Shown one piece after another: positions 1 to 9,365 of a DNA stretch of 64,000 nt (position 1 is the stretch's first letter; each line of letters begins with the position of its first letter). The notes beneath the pieces were generated by a model. It made no database searches. It worked only from the letters and a program-made list of their open reading frames with translations, and was not told where the DNA came from. Source of the DNA: Marinobacter halodurans (GTDB lineage: Bacteria > Pseudomonadota > Gammaproteobacteria > Pseudomonadales > Oleiphilaceae); NCBI RefSeq assembly GCF_004327985.1, contig NZ_SJDL01000010.1, positions 82,941-146,940 of the forward strand, in the 5' to 3' direction. The translations under genes were made by a program, and so were the position numbers.

Positions 1-52
1 CAATGGCGATCGGAGCCAGGATGAGGGCTGTGATGACACGTGTTTTGAGCAC
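1..52 (-). CDS. cdsA: Phosphatidate cytidylyltransferase, N-terminal fragment (runs off window)
   Basis: Only the first 17 codons lie in the window; the frame continues past position 1 on the minus strand. Reading from a GTG at 50-52 gives MLKTRVITALILAPIAI, a typical hydrophobic N-terminus of the inner-membrane enzyme that makes CDP-diacylglycerol from phosphatidate and CTP. It starts 21 bases after the uppS stop, matching the conserved order frr-uppS-cdsA. The identification rests on this short peptide plus context, and the GTG start is inferred because no ATG is available. Confidence 0.75.
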   Translation of the reverse strand, partial: MLKTRVITALILAPIAI

Positions 53-73
53 AACAGGGCTCGCTCTTGTTAT

Positions 74-856
74 TTATTTGGATTCGGAGCCAGTCGCGGC
101 GGCCTTCTCCAGTTGATCGTCCGTCTGACCAAAACGACGCTTGCGGCCGGCGTAGGCTTCCAGTGCCGCGAGCATCTCCCGCTCGTCAAAATCGGGCCAG
201 AACACGTTGGAAAAGTGGAATTCGGTGTACGCAAGGTGCCACAGCAGGAAATTGCTGATGCGCTGCTCTCCGGCGGTACGGATCAGCAGGTCCGGCATGG
301 GCAGATCACCAATGCACAGCCGCTTTTGCAAATGCTCGTCGGTGATGTCGCCCGGTTGCAAGAGACCATTCTGGACGTCCCGCGCCAGCGACTGTGCCGC
401 CTGGGTAATGTCCCAGTGCCCGCCGTAGTTGGCGGCGATCACCAGCGTCATACGCGTGTTACCGGCTGTCAACTCTTCCGCCCGGGCCATGTGCGCCTGT
501 AGCTTGTCATTGAAAGCGGAGCGATCTCCGATAATACGCAAGCGGATGTTATTGCGATGCAGCTTGCGGACTTCGCGCTCCAGAGCCATCAGAAACAGGC
601 GCATCAACGCCGACACTTCATCCTTGGGTCGTCGCCAGTTCTCACTGCTGAATGCAAACAGCGTCAGCACCTCGACCCCATTCTGGGCGCAGGTCTCGAC
701 CGTCGAGCGTACTGCGTTAACGCCGGCCTTGTGACCCGCGACTCCCGCCAGCCGGCGCAGCTTCGCCCAGCGATTGTTGCCATCCATGATGATGGCCACA
801 TGCCGCGGCGTTGAGGCCGCCGTCACCGGTATGTTGGCGGATAGACTTTCCGTCAT
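74..856 (-). CDS. uppS: Undecaprenyl diphosphate synthase
   Basis: This 260-residue protein is a cis-prenyltransferase that extends farnesyl diphosphate with isopentenyl units to give the C55 lipid carrier for peptidoglycan and O-antigen. The signature MDGNNRWAK is at residues 24-32, with catalytic Asp25 and the following Asn/Arg/Trp. The region FAFSSENWRRP and the C-terminal blocks RTAGEQRISNFLLWHLAYTE and WPDF complete the family pattern. Length is normal. A GGGGAA stretch precedes the ATG closely. It lies between frr and cdsA in the usual order, and its product supplies the carrier for the polysaccharide cluster further right. Confidence 0.97.
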   Translation of the reverse strand: MTESLSANIPVTAASTPRHVAIIMDGNNRWAKLRRLAGVAGHKAGVNAVRSTVETCAQNGVEVLTLFAFSSENWRRPKDEVSALMRLFLMALEREVRKLHRNNIRLRIIGDRSAFNDKLQAHMARAEELTAGNTRMTLVIAANYGGHWDITQAAQSLARDVQNGLLQPGDITDEHLQKRLCIGDLPMPDLLIRTAGEQRISNFLLWHLAYTEFHFSNVFWPDFDEREMLAALEAYAGRKRRFGQTDDQLEKAAATGSESK

Positions 857-874
857 GCCTTCCCCTGATACGTC

Positions 875-910
875 ACGGGGGCGCCGGGACTATTATCCCC
901 GGCCGCCCCC
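875..910 (-). other. GC-rich stem-loop between frr and uppS
   Basis: An imperfect inverted repeat pairs a G-rich arm at 876-887 with a C-rich arm at 896-909 around an AT-rich loop. No U-tract follows in the minus-strand transcript, so it is not a canonical terminator. It may be an RNA processing or stabilising hairpin within the operon; the function is inferred. Confidence 0.45.
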
Positions 911-930
911 GGTAAGTTCCAGAACAGGAA

Positions 931-1488
931 TCAGACCTCCATGAGGTCGTCTTCCTTGCTCTTGAGCATCTTTTCGACTTCAGCGATGTAGCGATCGGTC
1001 AGCTTCTGGACCTCTTCTTCGCCCTTGCGCTCTTCGTCTTCGGTGATGTCCTTTTCCTTGAGCAGTTCTTTCAGGTCGTTATTCGCGTCACGCCGTGCGT
1101 TACGGATGGAGACGCGACCATGCTCGGCGTCCGCCTTGGCCTGTTTGACCAGCTCGCGGCGGCTTTCCTCGGTCAGCATCGGCATGGGCACGCGGATAAT
1201 ATCGCCATTGCTGGCCGGGTTCAGACCCAGGTCAGACATCATGATGGCCTTTTCAATGGCCGGGACCATGTTCTTCTCCCACGGGGCAACCGCCAGCGTA
1301 CGGGAATCTTCAACGTTGACCGCAGCCACCTGTTTCAGCGGAGTTTCCTGGCCATAGTAGTTGACCGTGACGCTGTCCAGGATGGCCGGATGCGCGCGGC
1401 CGGTGCGGATCTTGTTGAAGGCCGAGTGCAGCGCGTCCAGACTCTTCTTCATGCGCTTTTCGGCGTCTGACTTGATTTCGTTGATCAC
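931..1488 (-). CDS. frr: Ribosome recycling factor
   Basis: The 185-residue product matches the usual length of RRF, which with EF-G splits post-termination ribosomes. Visible family features are the N-terminal RMKKSLDALHSAFNKIRTGR helix, the central segment PLKQVAAVNVEDSRTL, and the C-terminal helix ending DRYIAEVEKMLKSKEDDLMEV-like. The start is a GTG at 1486-1488, preceded by GAGGA with good spacing. It sits between pyrH and uppS in the conserved translation/cell-envelope operon. Confidence 0.97.
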   Translation of the reverse strand: MINEIKSDAEKRMKKSLDALHSAFNKIRTGRAHPAILDSVTVNYYGQETPLKQVAAVNVEDSRTLAVAPWEKNMVPAIEKAIMMSDLGLNPASNGDIIRVPMPMLTEESRRELVKQAKADAEHGRVSIRNARRDANNDLKELLKEKDITEDEERKGEEEVQKLTDRYIAEVEKMLKSKEDDLMEV

Positions 1489-1547
1489 TTTGAATTCCTC
1501 AATTCAGTCCGTTGCCCGGAAAATGCGTATTCAGGCTCGGTCGAGCC

Positions 1548-2276
1548 TTATTCAATCAGTGTACCTTCTGCCTCGCCCACCACGATACGGGTCAGCGCGC
1601 CGGACTTGTTCATGTTGAACACGCGAACCGGCATACCCTGGTCGCGGCACAGGCAAATGGCAGTGAGATCCATGACGCCGAGCTTTTTGTCGAGCACTTC
1701 ATCATAGGTCAGGCTTTCGTATTTCTCAGCCGAGGGATCCTTGACCGGATCGGCGGAGTAAACGCCGTCGACCTTGGTCGCCTTGAGAACGACGTCGGCA
1801 TCGATCTCGATGCCCCGCAGACACGCCGCCGAATCCGTCGTGAAGAAGGGGTTCCCGGTACCGGCACAGAAAATCACCACGTCGCCGTCTTTCAGGTCGC
1901 GCACGGCCCGGCGACGGTCGTAATGCTCGACAATACCACTCATCGGAATGGCGGACATAACCCGCGTACGGATGTTGGAGCGCTCCAACGCGTCCCGCAT
2001 CGCCAGGCCGTTCATCATGGTCGCCAGCATGCCCATATGGTCGCCGGTCACCCGATCCATGCCCGCTGCGTTGAGCGCGGCACCCCGGAACAGGTTGCCC
2101 CCGCCAATGACCAGCCCCACCTGGACACCAATACCGATCAGTGCGCCGATCTCCAGCGCCATGCGATCAAGGACCTTGGGGTCAATGCCGAAATCCTGCT
2201 CCCCCATCAGGGCTTCGCCGCTGAGCTTGAGAAGGACGCGTTTGTATTTGGGCTGGGACTGCGAGTGTTTCGGCAT
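1548..2276 (-). CDS. pyrH: Uridylate kinase (UMP kinase)
   Basis: The 242-residue protein is an amino-acid-kinase-fold enzyme that phosphorylates UMP to UDP in pyrimidine synthesis. The phosphate-binding [11 protein letters not shown] lies near residue 15, followed by [13 protein letters not shown] and the nucleotide-binding [16 protein letters not shown]. The C-terminal segment has [12 protein letters not shown], typical of bacterial PyrH. Length is normal and the gene keeps its place between tsf and frr. Confidence 0.97.
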   Translation of the reverse strand: MPKHSQSQPKYKRVLLKLSGEALMGEQDFGIDPKVLDRMALEIGALIGIGVQVGLVIGGGNLFRGAALNAAGMDRVTGDHMGMLATMMNGLAMRDALERSNIRTRVMSAIPMSGIVEHYDRRRAVRDLKDGDVVIFCAGTGNPFFTTDSAACLRGIEIDADVVLKATKVDGVYSADPVKDPSAEKYESLTYDEVLDKKLGVMDLTAICLCRDQGMPVRVFNMNKSGALTRIVVGEAEGTLIE

Positions 2277-2373
2277 GGCGAGGATTCCCCTAATGGCGTG
2301 AACGATGACTTGACGGCAGACAACGCCTGTCGCCGCCGAAGCTCGCCGTCGCAGACGTTGTCAGGGTCAGGGC

Positions 2374-2413
2374 TGCATCCGGAACGGCCCGACGTCAGAC
2401 CGTTCCGGATGCA
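2374..2413. other. Perfect 14-bp inverted repeat between tsf and pyrH
   Basis: Arms at 2374-2387 (TGCATCCGGAACGG) and 2400-2413 are perfect reverse complements separated by a 12-base loop. No T-run follows on either side. The hairpin lies in the 189-base gap between the tsf stop and the pyrH start. It could be an attenuator, a processing site or a REP-like element. Confidence 0.6.
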
Positions 2414-2465
2414 ACCCGCGGCGGCGCCGCCGGAACGGCGCGCGACGCGGCTTGCAGAAGCGGGA

Positions 2466-3335
2466 TCAGGCCTTGCCGGTACCTGCCGCGGCAGCCACCT
2501 CGGCAGCGAAATCCACTTCTTCCTTCTCGATGCCTTCACCCACTTCCAGGCGGATGAAACCGACCAGCTCAGCACCCTGCTCTTTCAGCAGCGCCTTGAC
2601 GGTCTGGTCCGGGTTCTTCACGAAAGGCTGCTCCACCAGGCTGTTTTCCTTGAGGAACTTGTTGATGCGGCCGGTCATCATCTTCTCGACGATTTCTTCC
2701 GGCTTGCCTTCCATGTCCGGCTGGGCGCGGATGATGCCTTTCTCTTTCTCGACTTCATCCTGCGGCATGTCTTCCGGCTTGCCAACGCGCGGGTTGACGG
2801 CAGCCACGTGCATGGCGATATCACGGGCCGTCTCGGCATTGCCGCCGGTCAGCGCAACAACGGATGCGATCTTGTTGTTGCTGTGGACATAGCCATCCAC
2901 CACGTCGCCCTCGATCTTCAGGACGCGACGAACGGTGATGTTCTCGCCGATTTTCTGGACCAGCGCTTCACGCTTGCCTTCGAGTTCGCCTTCCATCAGC
3001 TTGGCAACATCGACCTCGCCTGACTTGACGGCCGCTTCCAGAACGTCGTTGGCGAAGGTCATGAAGTTGTCGTCACGGGCCACGAAGTCCGTCTCGGAGT
3101 TGACTTCCAGCAGGGTGGCGCTCTTGTTGTCGGCGGCGACGCTCAGCACGGCAACCCCTTCAGCCGCGGTACGACCGGCCTTCTTGGCGGCCTTGAGGCC
3201 GGAAGACTTGCGCAGCTCTTCGATGGCATTCTCGACACTGCCTTCAGCCTCGACCAGTGCCTTCTTGCACTCCATCATGCCCAGGCCTGTGCGCTCACGC
3301 AGCTCTTTGACCATTGCAGCGGTAATAGCAGCCAT
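2466..3335 (-). CDS. tsf: Translation elongation factor Ts
   Basis: The 289-residue protein exchanges GDP for GTP on EF-Tu. The N-terminal UBA-like domain contains [19 protein letters not shown], and the EF-Tu contact motif [10 protein letters not shown] is at residues 82-91. The ATG at 3333-3335 ([10 protein letters not shown]) is chosen because a GAGAGG Shine-Dalgarno lies seven bases before it. A TTG two codons upstream is in frame but has no suitable spacing. It follows rpsB as in most bacteria. Confidence 0.97.
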   Translation of the reverse strand: MAAITAAMVKELRERTGLGMMECKKALVEAEGSVENAIEELRKSSGLKAAKKAGRTAAEGVAVLSVAADNKSATLLEVNSETDFVARDDNFMTFANDVLEAAVKSGEVDVAKLMEGELEGKREALVQKIGENITVRRVLKIEGDVVDGYVHSNNKIASVVALTGGNAETARDIAMHVAAVNPRVGKPEDMPQDEVEKEKGIIRAQPDMEGKPEEIVEKMMTGRINKFLKENSLVEQPFVKNPDQTVKALLKEQGAELVGFIRLEVGEGIEKEEVDFAAEVAAAAGTGKA

Positions 3336-3366
3336 GTTCAATCCTCTCGTTTCAATATCCGGTCAA

Positions 3367-3388
3367 TGGCGCCCGTATCCGGGCGCCA
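3367..3388. other. Stem-loop in the rpsB-tsf spacer
   Basis: GGCGCCCG at 3368-3375 pairs with CGGGCGCC at 3380-3387 around a four-base loop, extended by one T-A pair. It lies about 30 bases upstream of the tsf start in the minus-strand transcript. It may affect processing or translation of tsf mRNA; no direct evidence. Confidence 0.45.
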
Positions 3389-3460
3389 CCTCTATGATTC
3401 TCCAGGCGGCACGCCTCACCGGCGGGCACCCCTGTCAATGCGAGCACCGGCAACCGTCAC

Positions 3461-3488
3461 AAAAAAGGGGGACTCAGCCCCCCTTTTT
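3461..3488. terminator. Bidirectional terminator-like hairpin between rpsB and tsf
   Basis: The segment reads AAAAAAGGGGG, a six-base loop, then CCCCCCTTTTT, so both strands end in a T-run after a G/C stem. For the minus-strand operon this falls between rpsB and tsf, where partial termination (attenuation) would let rpsB be expressed above tsf. The structure is seen in the sequence; the attenuator role is inferred. Confidence 0.7.
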
Positions 3489-3524
3489 CATCGCTGAATC
3501 CGAATCAGCCGGTTGCACACCGCC

Positions 3525-4265
3525 TTATTCAGCAGCCGGTGCGTCTTCTTCGCTGACTTCAACGAACTCGTCAGCACCGGCACCACCCTGGCTTGCTTCG
3601 ATGCAGGTGTCAGCAACGGCTTTCACGTAGATCTGGATCGCACGGATCGCATCGTCGTTACCCGGGATCACGTAGTCGACGCCGTCCGGGTCACTGTTGG
3701 TATCAACGACGCCGATAACCGGGATACCCAGCTTGTTGGCTTCCTTGATGGCAATGCGCTCATGGTCAACGTCAATCACGAACAGCGCGTCCGGCAGGCC
3801 GCCCATATCCTTGATACCGCCGATGCTGCGCTCGAGCTTGTCCATCTCACGGGTGCGCTCCAGCGCTTCCTTCTTGGTCAGCTTGTCGAAGGTGCCGTCC
3901 TGGCTCTGGGTCTCCAGGTCACGGTAGCGGCGGATGGACTGACGGATGGTCTTGTAGTTGGTCAGCATACCGCCCAGCCAGCGATGGTTGACGTATGGCT
4001 GGTTAGCGCGCTGCGCTTCTTCCTTGATGATCTTGGCGGCGGCGCGCTTGGTGCCGACGAACAGGATCTTGTTCTTGTTCTCGGCCAACTGACGGATGAA
4101 GCTCAGGGCGCCATCCATCGCCGGAACGGTCTGTTCCAGGTTGATGATATGAATCTTGTTGCGGGCGCCGAAGATGTACTTCGACATTTTCGGGTTCCAG
4201 TAGCGGGTCTGGTGACCGAAATGGGCACCTGCCTTGAGCAGGTCACGCATATTGACTTGTGCCAT
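3525..4265 (-). CDS. rpsB: 30S ribosomal protein S2
   Basis: The 246-residue protein has the S2 signatures [20 protein letters not shown] near the N-terminus and [16 protein letters not shown] and [22 protein letters not shown] further on. The C-terminus is acidic. Length is typical. The ATG at 4263-4265 heads the minus-strand operon that continues into tsf, pyrH, frr and uppS, and is divergent from map. Confidence 0.98.
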   Translation of the reverse strand: MAQVNMRDLLKAGAHFGHQTRYWNPKMSKYIFGARNKIHIINLEQTVPAMDGALSFIRQLAENKNKILFVGTKRAAAKIIKEEAQRANQPYVNHRWLGGMLTNYKTIRQSIRRYRDLETQSQDGTFDKLTKKEALERTREMDKLERSIGGIKDMGGLPDALFVIDVDHERIAIKEANKLGIPVIGVVDTNSDPDGVDYVIPGNDDAIRAIQIYVKAVADTCIEASQGGAGADEFVEVSEEDAPAAE

Positions 4266-4417
4266 GGTAAATACCTTTCAAACTTTGGGTTAGTCCTCCA
4301 TGTGTCCAATTGCCCAACCCGCAGGACCGGTTCCTGACGAGCACCCTGGGTCAACGTGTCGACACATGTGTGTTTTTGCTGGTCACCGCCTGAACAGCCG
4401 TTCGGACAATGGCTTCA

Positions 4418-4432
4418 GCGGGCGCGTTTATA
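4418..4432 (-). promoter_or_regulatory. Probable rpsB promoter -10 with GC-rich discriminator
   Basis: On the minus strand TATAAA (4427-4432) is followed directly by CGCGCCCGC (4418-4426). A GC-rich discriminator after the -10 box is typical of stringently controlled rRNA and ribosomal-protein promoters. No good -35 match is visible 16-18 bases upstream. The transcript would carry a leader of about 150 bases before rpsB, room for S2-dependent autoregulation as known in E. coli (inference). Confidence 0.5.
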
Positions 4433-4507
4433 CCATACCAGAGCCCGAAAACGCCACTTGTTTTTCATTACCACGCTACGCACTTACCGAAGATCAACGC
4501 CTTAGAC

Positions 4508-4528
4508 GCCACCTTATATAGAGGTGGC
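4508..4528. other. Stem-loop in the rpsB/map divergent region
   Basis: GCCACCT at 4508-4514 and AGGTGGC at 4522-4528 form a perfect 7-bp stem with loop TATATAG. It lies upstream of the map promoter within the 352-base gap 4266-4617. Apart from the two promoters and this palindrome nothing else was recognised in that gap. Confidence 0.4.
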
Positions 4529-4554
4529 ATATGGCCTAATTAGAGAGCCTTGCC

Positions 4555-4583
4555 TTGTACCATCCGTGGCACCTCCCTAAAAT
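4555..4583 (+). promoter_or_regulatory. Sigma-70 promoter of map
   Basis: TTGTAC at 4555-4560 and TAAAAT at 4578-4583 are separated by 17 bases, a near-consensus sigma-70 arrangement. The expected start of transcription is about 30 bases before the map ATG at 4618. Confidence 0.65.
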
Positions 4584-4617
4584 GGGCGCTTAATCCGTGT
4601 GAAGGAAAGCCTTACTG

Positions 4618-5388
4618 ATGCAGGTATCGATCAAGACCCCTGAGGAAATCGAAAAGATGCGTGTAGCCGGCCGCCTGGCCGCCGAGGTCCTTGAGATGAT
4701 TGGCGAGCACGTTCAGCCCGGAGTCACCACCGAAGAACTGGATCGCATTTGCCACGACTATATCGTCAATGTCCAGAAGGCCATCCCGGCCCCCCTGAAC
4801 TACAAGGGCTTTCCGAAGTCGATCTGCACCTCCGTCAATCACGTCGTCTGCCACGGCATCCCCAGCGAGAAGAAAGTCCTCAAGAGCGGTGACACCCTCA
4901 ACATCGACGTCACGGTCATTAAGGACGAGTATCACGGCGACACCAGCAAGATGTTCTTCGTGGGCGAACGCAAGATTGCAGCAGAGCGCCTGGTTCGCAT
5001 TACCCAGGAATGCCTCTATAAAGGGATAGAGCTGGTTCGCCCGGGCACACGGCTGGGCGATATCGGCCACGTCATCCAGCAGCACGCCGAGAAGAATCGC
5101 TATTCCGTGGTGCGCGACTACTGCGGGCACGGCATTGGCCGCGTCTTCCACGAGGAGCCGCAGGTCATGCATTATGGTCGTCCGGGCACCGGGTTCGAGT
5201 TGCATGAAGGGATGACGTTCACCATTGAACCGATGATCAACCAGGGCAAGTACCACTGCAAACTGCTGCCGGACGGCTGGACCGTGGTCACCAAGGACCA
5301 CAAGCTGTCGGCCCAGTGGGAGCACACCATCCTGGTGACGGCCGATGGTCACGAGGTCCTGACAAAACGCTCGGAAGAGTCGTTTTAA
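4618..5388 (+). CDS. map: Methionine aminopeptidase, type I
   Basis: The 256-residue enzyme removes the initiator methionine from nascent proteins. The five metal ligands of the pita-bread fold are in place: Asp97 (NIDVTV), Asp108 (YHGDTSKMF), His171 (GHGIGRVFHEEP), Glu204 (FTIEPM) and Glu235 (QWEHT); His79 is the conserved active-site histidine. There is no N-terminal zinc extension, so it is type Ia. An AAGGAAA lies upstream of the ATG. Pairing with rpsB in divergent orientation is the conserved arrangement. Confidence 0.98.
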   Translation: MQVSIKTPEEIEKMRVAGRLAAEVLEMIGEHVQPGVTTEELDRICHDYIVNVQKAIPAPLNYKGFPKSICTSVNHVVCHGIPSEKKVLKSGDTLNIDVTVIKDEYHGDTSKMFFVGERKIAAERLVRITQECLYKGIELVRPGTRLGDIGHVIQQHAEKNRYSVVRDYCGHGIGRVFHEEPQVMHYGRPGTGFELHEGMTFTIEPMINQGKYHCKLLPDGWTVVTKDHKLSAQWEHTILVTADGHEVLTKRSEESF

Positions 5389-5419
5389 GGCCAGCGGAGC
5401 ATCCTGATCCTGCCCTATA

Positions 5420-8143
5420 GTGTCTCAGGCCGGGCCGTCCGGCCTGCCACCAGCCGCCGAGGCCACGACTACCATGGCGACAGCCGACGTCCCTGATACA
5501 GCCAGCCTGGAAACCCAGATCGCCGAGGCTCCCTCGCCGATCGGGCCGGCGCGGCAAGCCCTGAAGGCCACTTTCGAGGCCCACGCCGAAGCATTTCGCA
5601 ACGGCGCCGATGTCCGCGAGCTGGTCATGGCCCGCGCCCTGGCGGTCGATCGCATCCTCAGCCTGCTCTGGAATCGTTACGAATTTGCGACATCGGAGGA
5701 CATCGCCCTCGTTGCGGTCGGCGGCTACGGCCGGGGCGAGCTGCACCCGCATTCCGACATTGACCTCCTCATCCTGACCCGGGAGCAGGTTCGCCAGGAG
5801 TGGCAGGAAGACCTGACCAGCTTCATTACCCTGCTCTGGGACCTGCGCCTGGATATCGGCCATAGTGTGCGCAGTATCGAGGAGAGCAAGGCAGCGTCGC
5901 GGGAAGACGTCACCATCCTGACCAACCTGCTGGAAACCCGGACCATCGCTGGCCCGGATCGTCTTCGGGCAACACTTTCCGAACAGGTCTACTCGGACGA
6001 TGTCAGCGCCGACCGCGCCTATTTCATCGCCAAACGGGAGGAACAGCGGCGTCGCCACGAGAAGTATGGCGATACCGAATACAACCTCGAACCCAACATC
6101 AAGGGCTCACCCGGGGGGCTGCGCGACATCCAGACCATCGGCTGGATCACCAAACGCCATTTCGGACTGGAGTCCATCGCCGACCTGACCCGCTTCAGTA
6201 TCCTGACGGAAGAGGAATACCAGATCATCCTCGGTGGCGAGAACTTCCTCTGGCGCCTGCGCTATGGCCTGCAACTGATCGCGGACCGCAACGAGAACCG
6301 CCTGCTGTTCGATCACCAGCGGGCCCTAGCCGAGATGCTGGGCTACCAGGACAAGGGCAAGCGCCTGGGCGTGGAAATCATGATGCAGGAGTACTACCGC
6401 ACGGTCCTGGCCCTGGCGGAGCTGACGGACGTGATCCTGCAATATTATGACGAGGCGATCCTGGGCTCGGACGGTGACGACGATATCCGCCCGATTAACA
6501 AGCGCTTCCAGATCCGCAACGGCTATATCGAAGCCATCAACAACCAGGTCTTCGCCTACGCGCCCTACGCGCTGATGGAGATTTTCATCCTGATGGCCCA
6601 GAACCCGGACATTCGCGGTATCCGTGCCACGACCATCCGCTCGCTGCGGGCCCACCGCCACCTGATCGATGACGCCTTCCGCTCCGACCTGGCGGTGACC
6701 ACCTTGTTCATGGAATTGCTGCGGACACCGCACGCCCTGGACCAGACCCTGTCCTTCATGAAGAAGTACAATGTCCTGGGCCGCTACCTGCCGGAGTTCG
6801 GCGCCATTATCGGGCAGATGCAGTACGACCTGTTCCACATCTTCACCGTGGATGCCCACACCCTGCGGGTGATCCGCAATATGGTCCAGATGAGCAGCGA
6901 CGAGGCCCTGTCCAGCTTCCCGCTGGCCTCCCGACTCGTTCACCGCCTGCCCAAACGGGAAAACCTGTACATTGCCGGCCTCTACCACGACATCGCCAAG
7001 GGCCGTGGCGGCGACCATTCGGAACTGGGCGCCGAGGAGGCCATCGATTTCTGCGAGCGCCACCACCTGAGCCAGCGGGACACCCAACTGATCGCCTGGC
7101 TCGTGGAAAACCACCTGCTGATGTCGATGACGGCCCAGCGCAAGGACATTTCCGATCCGGACATCATCCACGCCTTTGCCCGGGCGGTACCCAGCCAGGT
7201 GCACCTGGACTACCTTTACGTGCTGACCGTCTGTGACATCAGCGCCACCAATCCGAAACTCTGGAACACTTGGCGCGCGTCGCTGCTGCGCCAGCTCTAC
7301 ATCGAGGCCAAGCGGGCGCTGCGACGGGGCTCCGAGACGCCGGTGGATCGCAACGAGTGGATCCAGGCGACCCAATCCGAGGCCCGGGAGATCCTGCTGG
7401 CCCAAAACATTTCCAACGAGCAGATCGACGCCATCTGGGACGTCATGGACGAGGATTACTTCCTGCAGGATTCGACCGTCGATATCGCCTGGCAGACCGC
7501 GGCGATCATCCGCCACGGCAACAATCCGGACCCGCTGGTGATGATCCGCGATACCCGGGGCGGCCCCACGGACGGCTTCTCCCAGATCGTCATCTACATG
7601 AAGGACCGGGCAGCGCTGTTTGCAGCCACCACCGCGGTCCTCGAGCAACTCAACCTGAACATCGTCGACGCCCGCATCAGCAGCAGCGACGGCCCCTACT
7701 CCATCAGCGCCTACGTGGTCCTGGACGAACAGGGGCAACCCCTGGGCAAGGACCAGGCGCGCAAGGAGCGGGTGCGCCAGCGCCTGATCGAGGAACTGGA
7801 CGACCCGGAGGATTATCCGGATATCATCCACCGGCGCACCCCACGACAGCTCAAGCATTTCTCCTTCCCGACCCAGGTCACCTTCTCCAATGACACGGTG
7901 AACCAGCGGACAGTGATGGAGGTGATTACGCCGGACCGTCCGGGTCTGCTGGCCCGCATCGGCAGCATCCTGCTGGAAAACAACGTGCGGCTGACCAATG
8001 CCAAGATCGCCACGCTGGGCGAGCGGGTCGAGGACGTGTTCTTCGTCACCGACGCCCATGGTGCGCCGCTCAGTGATCCGGCCGTCTGCCAGGCGTTGCA
8101 GGATGACCTGTGCCGCCAGCTCGACGAGAACGTGGGCGTCTAA
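5420..8143 (+). CDS. glnD: Bifunctional [protein-PII] uridylyltransferase/uridylyl-removing enzyme
   Basis: The 907-residue protein senses glutamine and modifies PII, controlling nitrogen assimilation. Domains in order are a nucleotidyltransferase with VGGYGRGELHPHSDID near residues 98-113, a GlnD linker region, an HD domain with GLYHDIAKGRGGDHSELG near residue 520, and two C-terminal ACT domains (about 715-790 and 835-907). Length is close to E. coli GlnD (890). The start taken is GTG at 5420; an in-frame ATG at 5474 is an alternative that would remove a poorly conserved leader. It is 31 bases after map. Confidence 0.97.
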   Translation: MSQAGPSGLPPAAEATTTMATADVPDTASLETQIAEAPSPIGPARQALKATFEAHAEAFRNGADVRELVMARALAVDRILSLLWNRYEFATSEDIALVAVGGYGRGELHPHSDIDLLILTREQVRQEWQEDLTSFITLLWDLRLDIGHSVRSIEESKAASREDVTILTNLLETRTIAGPDRLRATLSEQVYSDDVSADRAYFIAKREEQRRRHEKYGDTEYNLEPNIKGSPGGLRDIQTIGWITKRHFGLESIADLTRFSILTEEEYQIILGGENFLWRLRYGLQLIADRNENRLLFDHQRALAEMLGYQDKGKRLGVEIMMQEYYRTVLALAELTDVILQYYDEAILGSDGDDDIRPINKRFQIRNGYIEAINNQVFAYAPYALMEIFILMAQNPDIRGIRATTIRSLRAHRHLIDDAFRSDLAVTTLFMELLRTPHALDQTLSFMKKYNVLGRYLPEFGAIIGQMQYDLFHIFTVDAHTLRVIRNMVQMSSDEALSSFPLASRLVHRLPKRENLYIAGLYHDIAKGRGGDHSELGAEEAIDFCERHHLSQRDTQLIAWLVENHLLMSMTAQRKDISDPDIIHAFARAVPSQVHLDYLYVLTVCDISATNPKLWNTWRASLLRQLYIEAKRALRRGSETPVDRNEWIQATQSEAREILLAQNISNEQIDAIWDVMDEDYFLQDSTVDIAWQTAAIIRHGNNPDPLVMIRDTRGGPTDGFSQIVIYMKDRAALFAATTAVLEQLNLNIVDARISSSDGPYSISAYVVLDEQGQPLGKDQARKERVRQRLIEELDDPEDYPDIIHRRTPRQLKHFSFPTQVTFSNDTVNQRTVMEVITPDRPGLLARIGSILLENNVRLTNAKIATLGERVEDVFFVTDAHGAPLSDPAVCQALQDDLCRQLDENVGV

Positions 8144-8163
8144 ATTTTCCCAGAGAACCGATC

Positions 8164-9360
8164 ATGAATCCGAATCTCGACCGTCTCCATCCCTATCCTT
8201 TTGAGAAGCTGGCCCAACTCAAGGCCGGCATCCAGCCGCCCGCCTCACTGTCACCGATTGCCCTGGGCATTGGTGAACCCAAGCACGCTTCACCGGCTTT
8301 CGTGAAGGACGTGCTGCGGGACAACCTGGACCGCCTGGCAAACTACCCGACCACCAAGGGCACGGACGAGCTGCGCCAGGCCATTGCCGACTGGGCCACC
8401 GGGCGGTTCGAACTGGCCCCGGGAACGCTCACCGCGGCCGATCACACCATCCCGGTCAACGGTACCCGCGAGGCCATCTTCTCGCTAGCCCAGGCTGTGG
8501 TGAACCCGATACCGGGCGCCAAGGTCGTGATGCCCAATCCCTTCTACCAGATCTACGAGGGCGCGGCCTTCCTCGCCGGTGCGGAACCTCATTTCCTCCC
8601 GTGCGAAGCGGACCAGCATTTCATACCGGACTTCGAGGCGGTCACCAGCGAAGTCTGGGACCGCTGCCAGATCCTGTACCTGTGCTCGCCGGGCAACCCC
8701 AGCGGCAGCGTCATCCCGCGGGACACCCTCAAGCGCCTGATCGAGCTGGCTGACCGGCATGATTTCCTGATCGCCTCCGACGAGTGCTATTCCGAACTCT
8801 ATCCGGACGAAAACAACCCGCCGGAAGGCCTGCTGCAGACCTGTGCGGCCATCGGTCGCGACGACTACGCCCGCTGCATCGTCTTCCACAGCCTGTCCAA
8901 ACGCAGCAACCTGCCGGGTCTGCGCTCGGGCTTCGTGGCCGGCGATGCCCGCGTGCTCAAGGAGTACCTGCGCTACCGCACCTACCACGGCTCCTCCATG
9001 TCGATCCAGCACCAACTGGCCAGCATTGCCGCCTGGCAGGACGAGGACCATGTGCGGGAAAACCGGGCGGCCTATCGCGAAAAGTTCGATGCGGTGGTAC
9101 CCATCCTGTCCGAGGTCATGCGCGTTTCCGCCCCGGATGCCGGCTTCTACCTGTGGCCGGAAACACCGATCGCCGACGACATCTTTGCCCGTGACCTCGC
9201 GGCCCAGCAGAATGTCCACGTGCTGCCGGGCCGTTACCTGTCCCGCGAGGTGGACGGTCGCAACCCGGGCGAGAACCGGGTCCGCATGGCCCTGGTCGCC
9301 CCCCTGGCCGAATGCATCGAGGCCGCTGAACGCATCCGCACGTTTATTCAGGAGCAGTAA
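8164..9360 (+). CDS. dapC: Succinyldiaminopimelate aminotransferase
   Basis: The 398-residue PLP enzyme is a class I/II aminotransferase converting N-succinyl-2-amino-6-ketopimelate to N-succinyl-LL-diaminopimelate in lysine and peptidoglycan synthesis. Seen are MPNPFYQIYEGAA, LCSPGNPSGSVI, SDECYSELY, and the PLP lysine Lys246 in HSLSKRSNLPGLRSGF. The open frame extends upstream into glnD, but the ATG at 8164 (MNPNLDRLHPYPFEKL) gives the family N-terminus and avoids overlap. It sits with dapD and dapE, which supports DapC rather than another aminotransferase. Confidence 0.93.
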   Translation: MNPNLDRLHPYPFEKLAQLKAGIQPPASLSPIALGIGEPKHASPAFVKDVLRDNLDRLANYPTTKGTDELRQAIADWATGRFELAPGTLTAADHTIPVNGTREAIFSLAQAVVNPIPGAKVVMPNPFYQIYEGAAFLAGAEPHFLPCEADQHFIPDFEAVTSEVWDRCQILYLCSPGNPSGSVIPRDTLKRLIELADRHDFLIASDECYSELYPDENNPPEGLLQTCAAIGRDDYARCIVFHSLSKRSNLPGLRSGFVAGDARVLKEYLRYRTYHGSSMSIQHQLASIAAWQDEDHVRENRAAYREKFDAVVPILSEVMRVSAPDAGFYLWPETPIADDIFARDLAAQQNVHVLPGRYLSREVDGRNPGENRVRMALVAPLAECIEAAERIRTFIQEQ

Positions 9361-9365
9361 CATCC

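Noticed and set aside
1512..3023. 503-codon plus-strand open frame opposite pyrH and tsf
   Set aside because: It is antisense to two clear core genes, has no family motif and arises from GC-rich codon structure.
6326..8059. 577-codon minus-strand open frame opposite glnD
   Set aside because: It lies within the glnD coding region with intact domains on the plus strand; no sign of a real protein.
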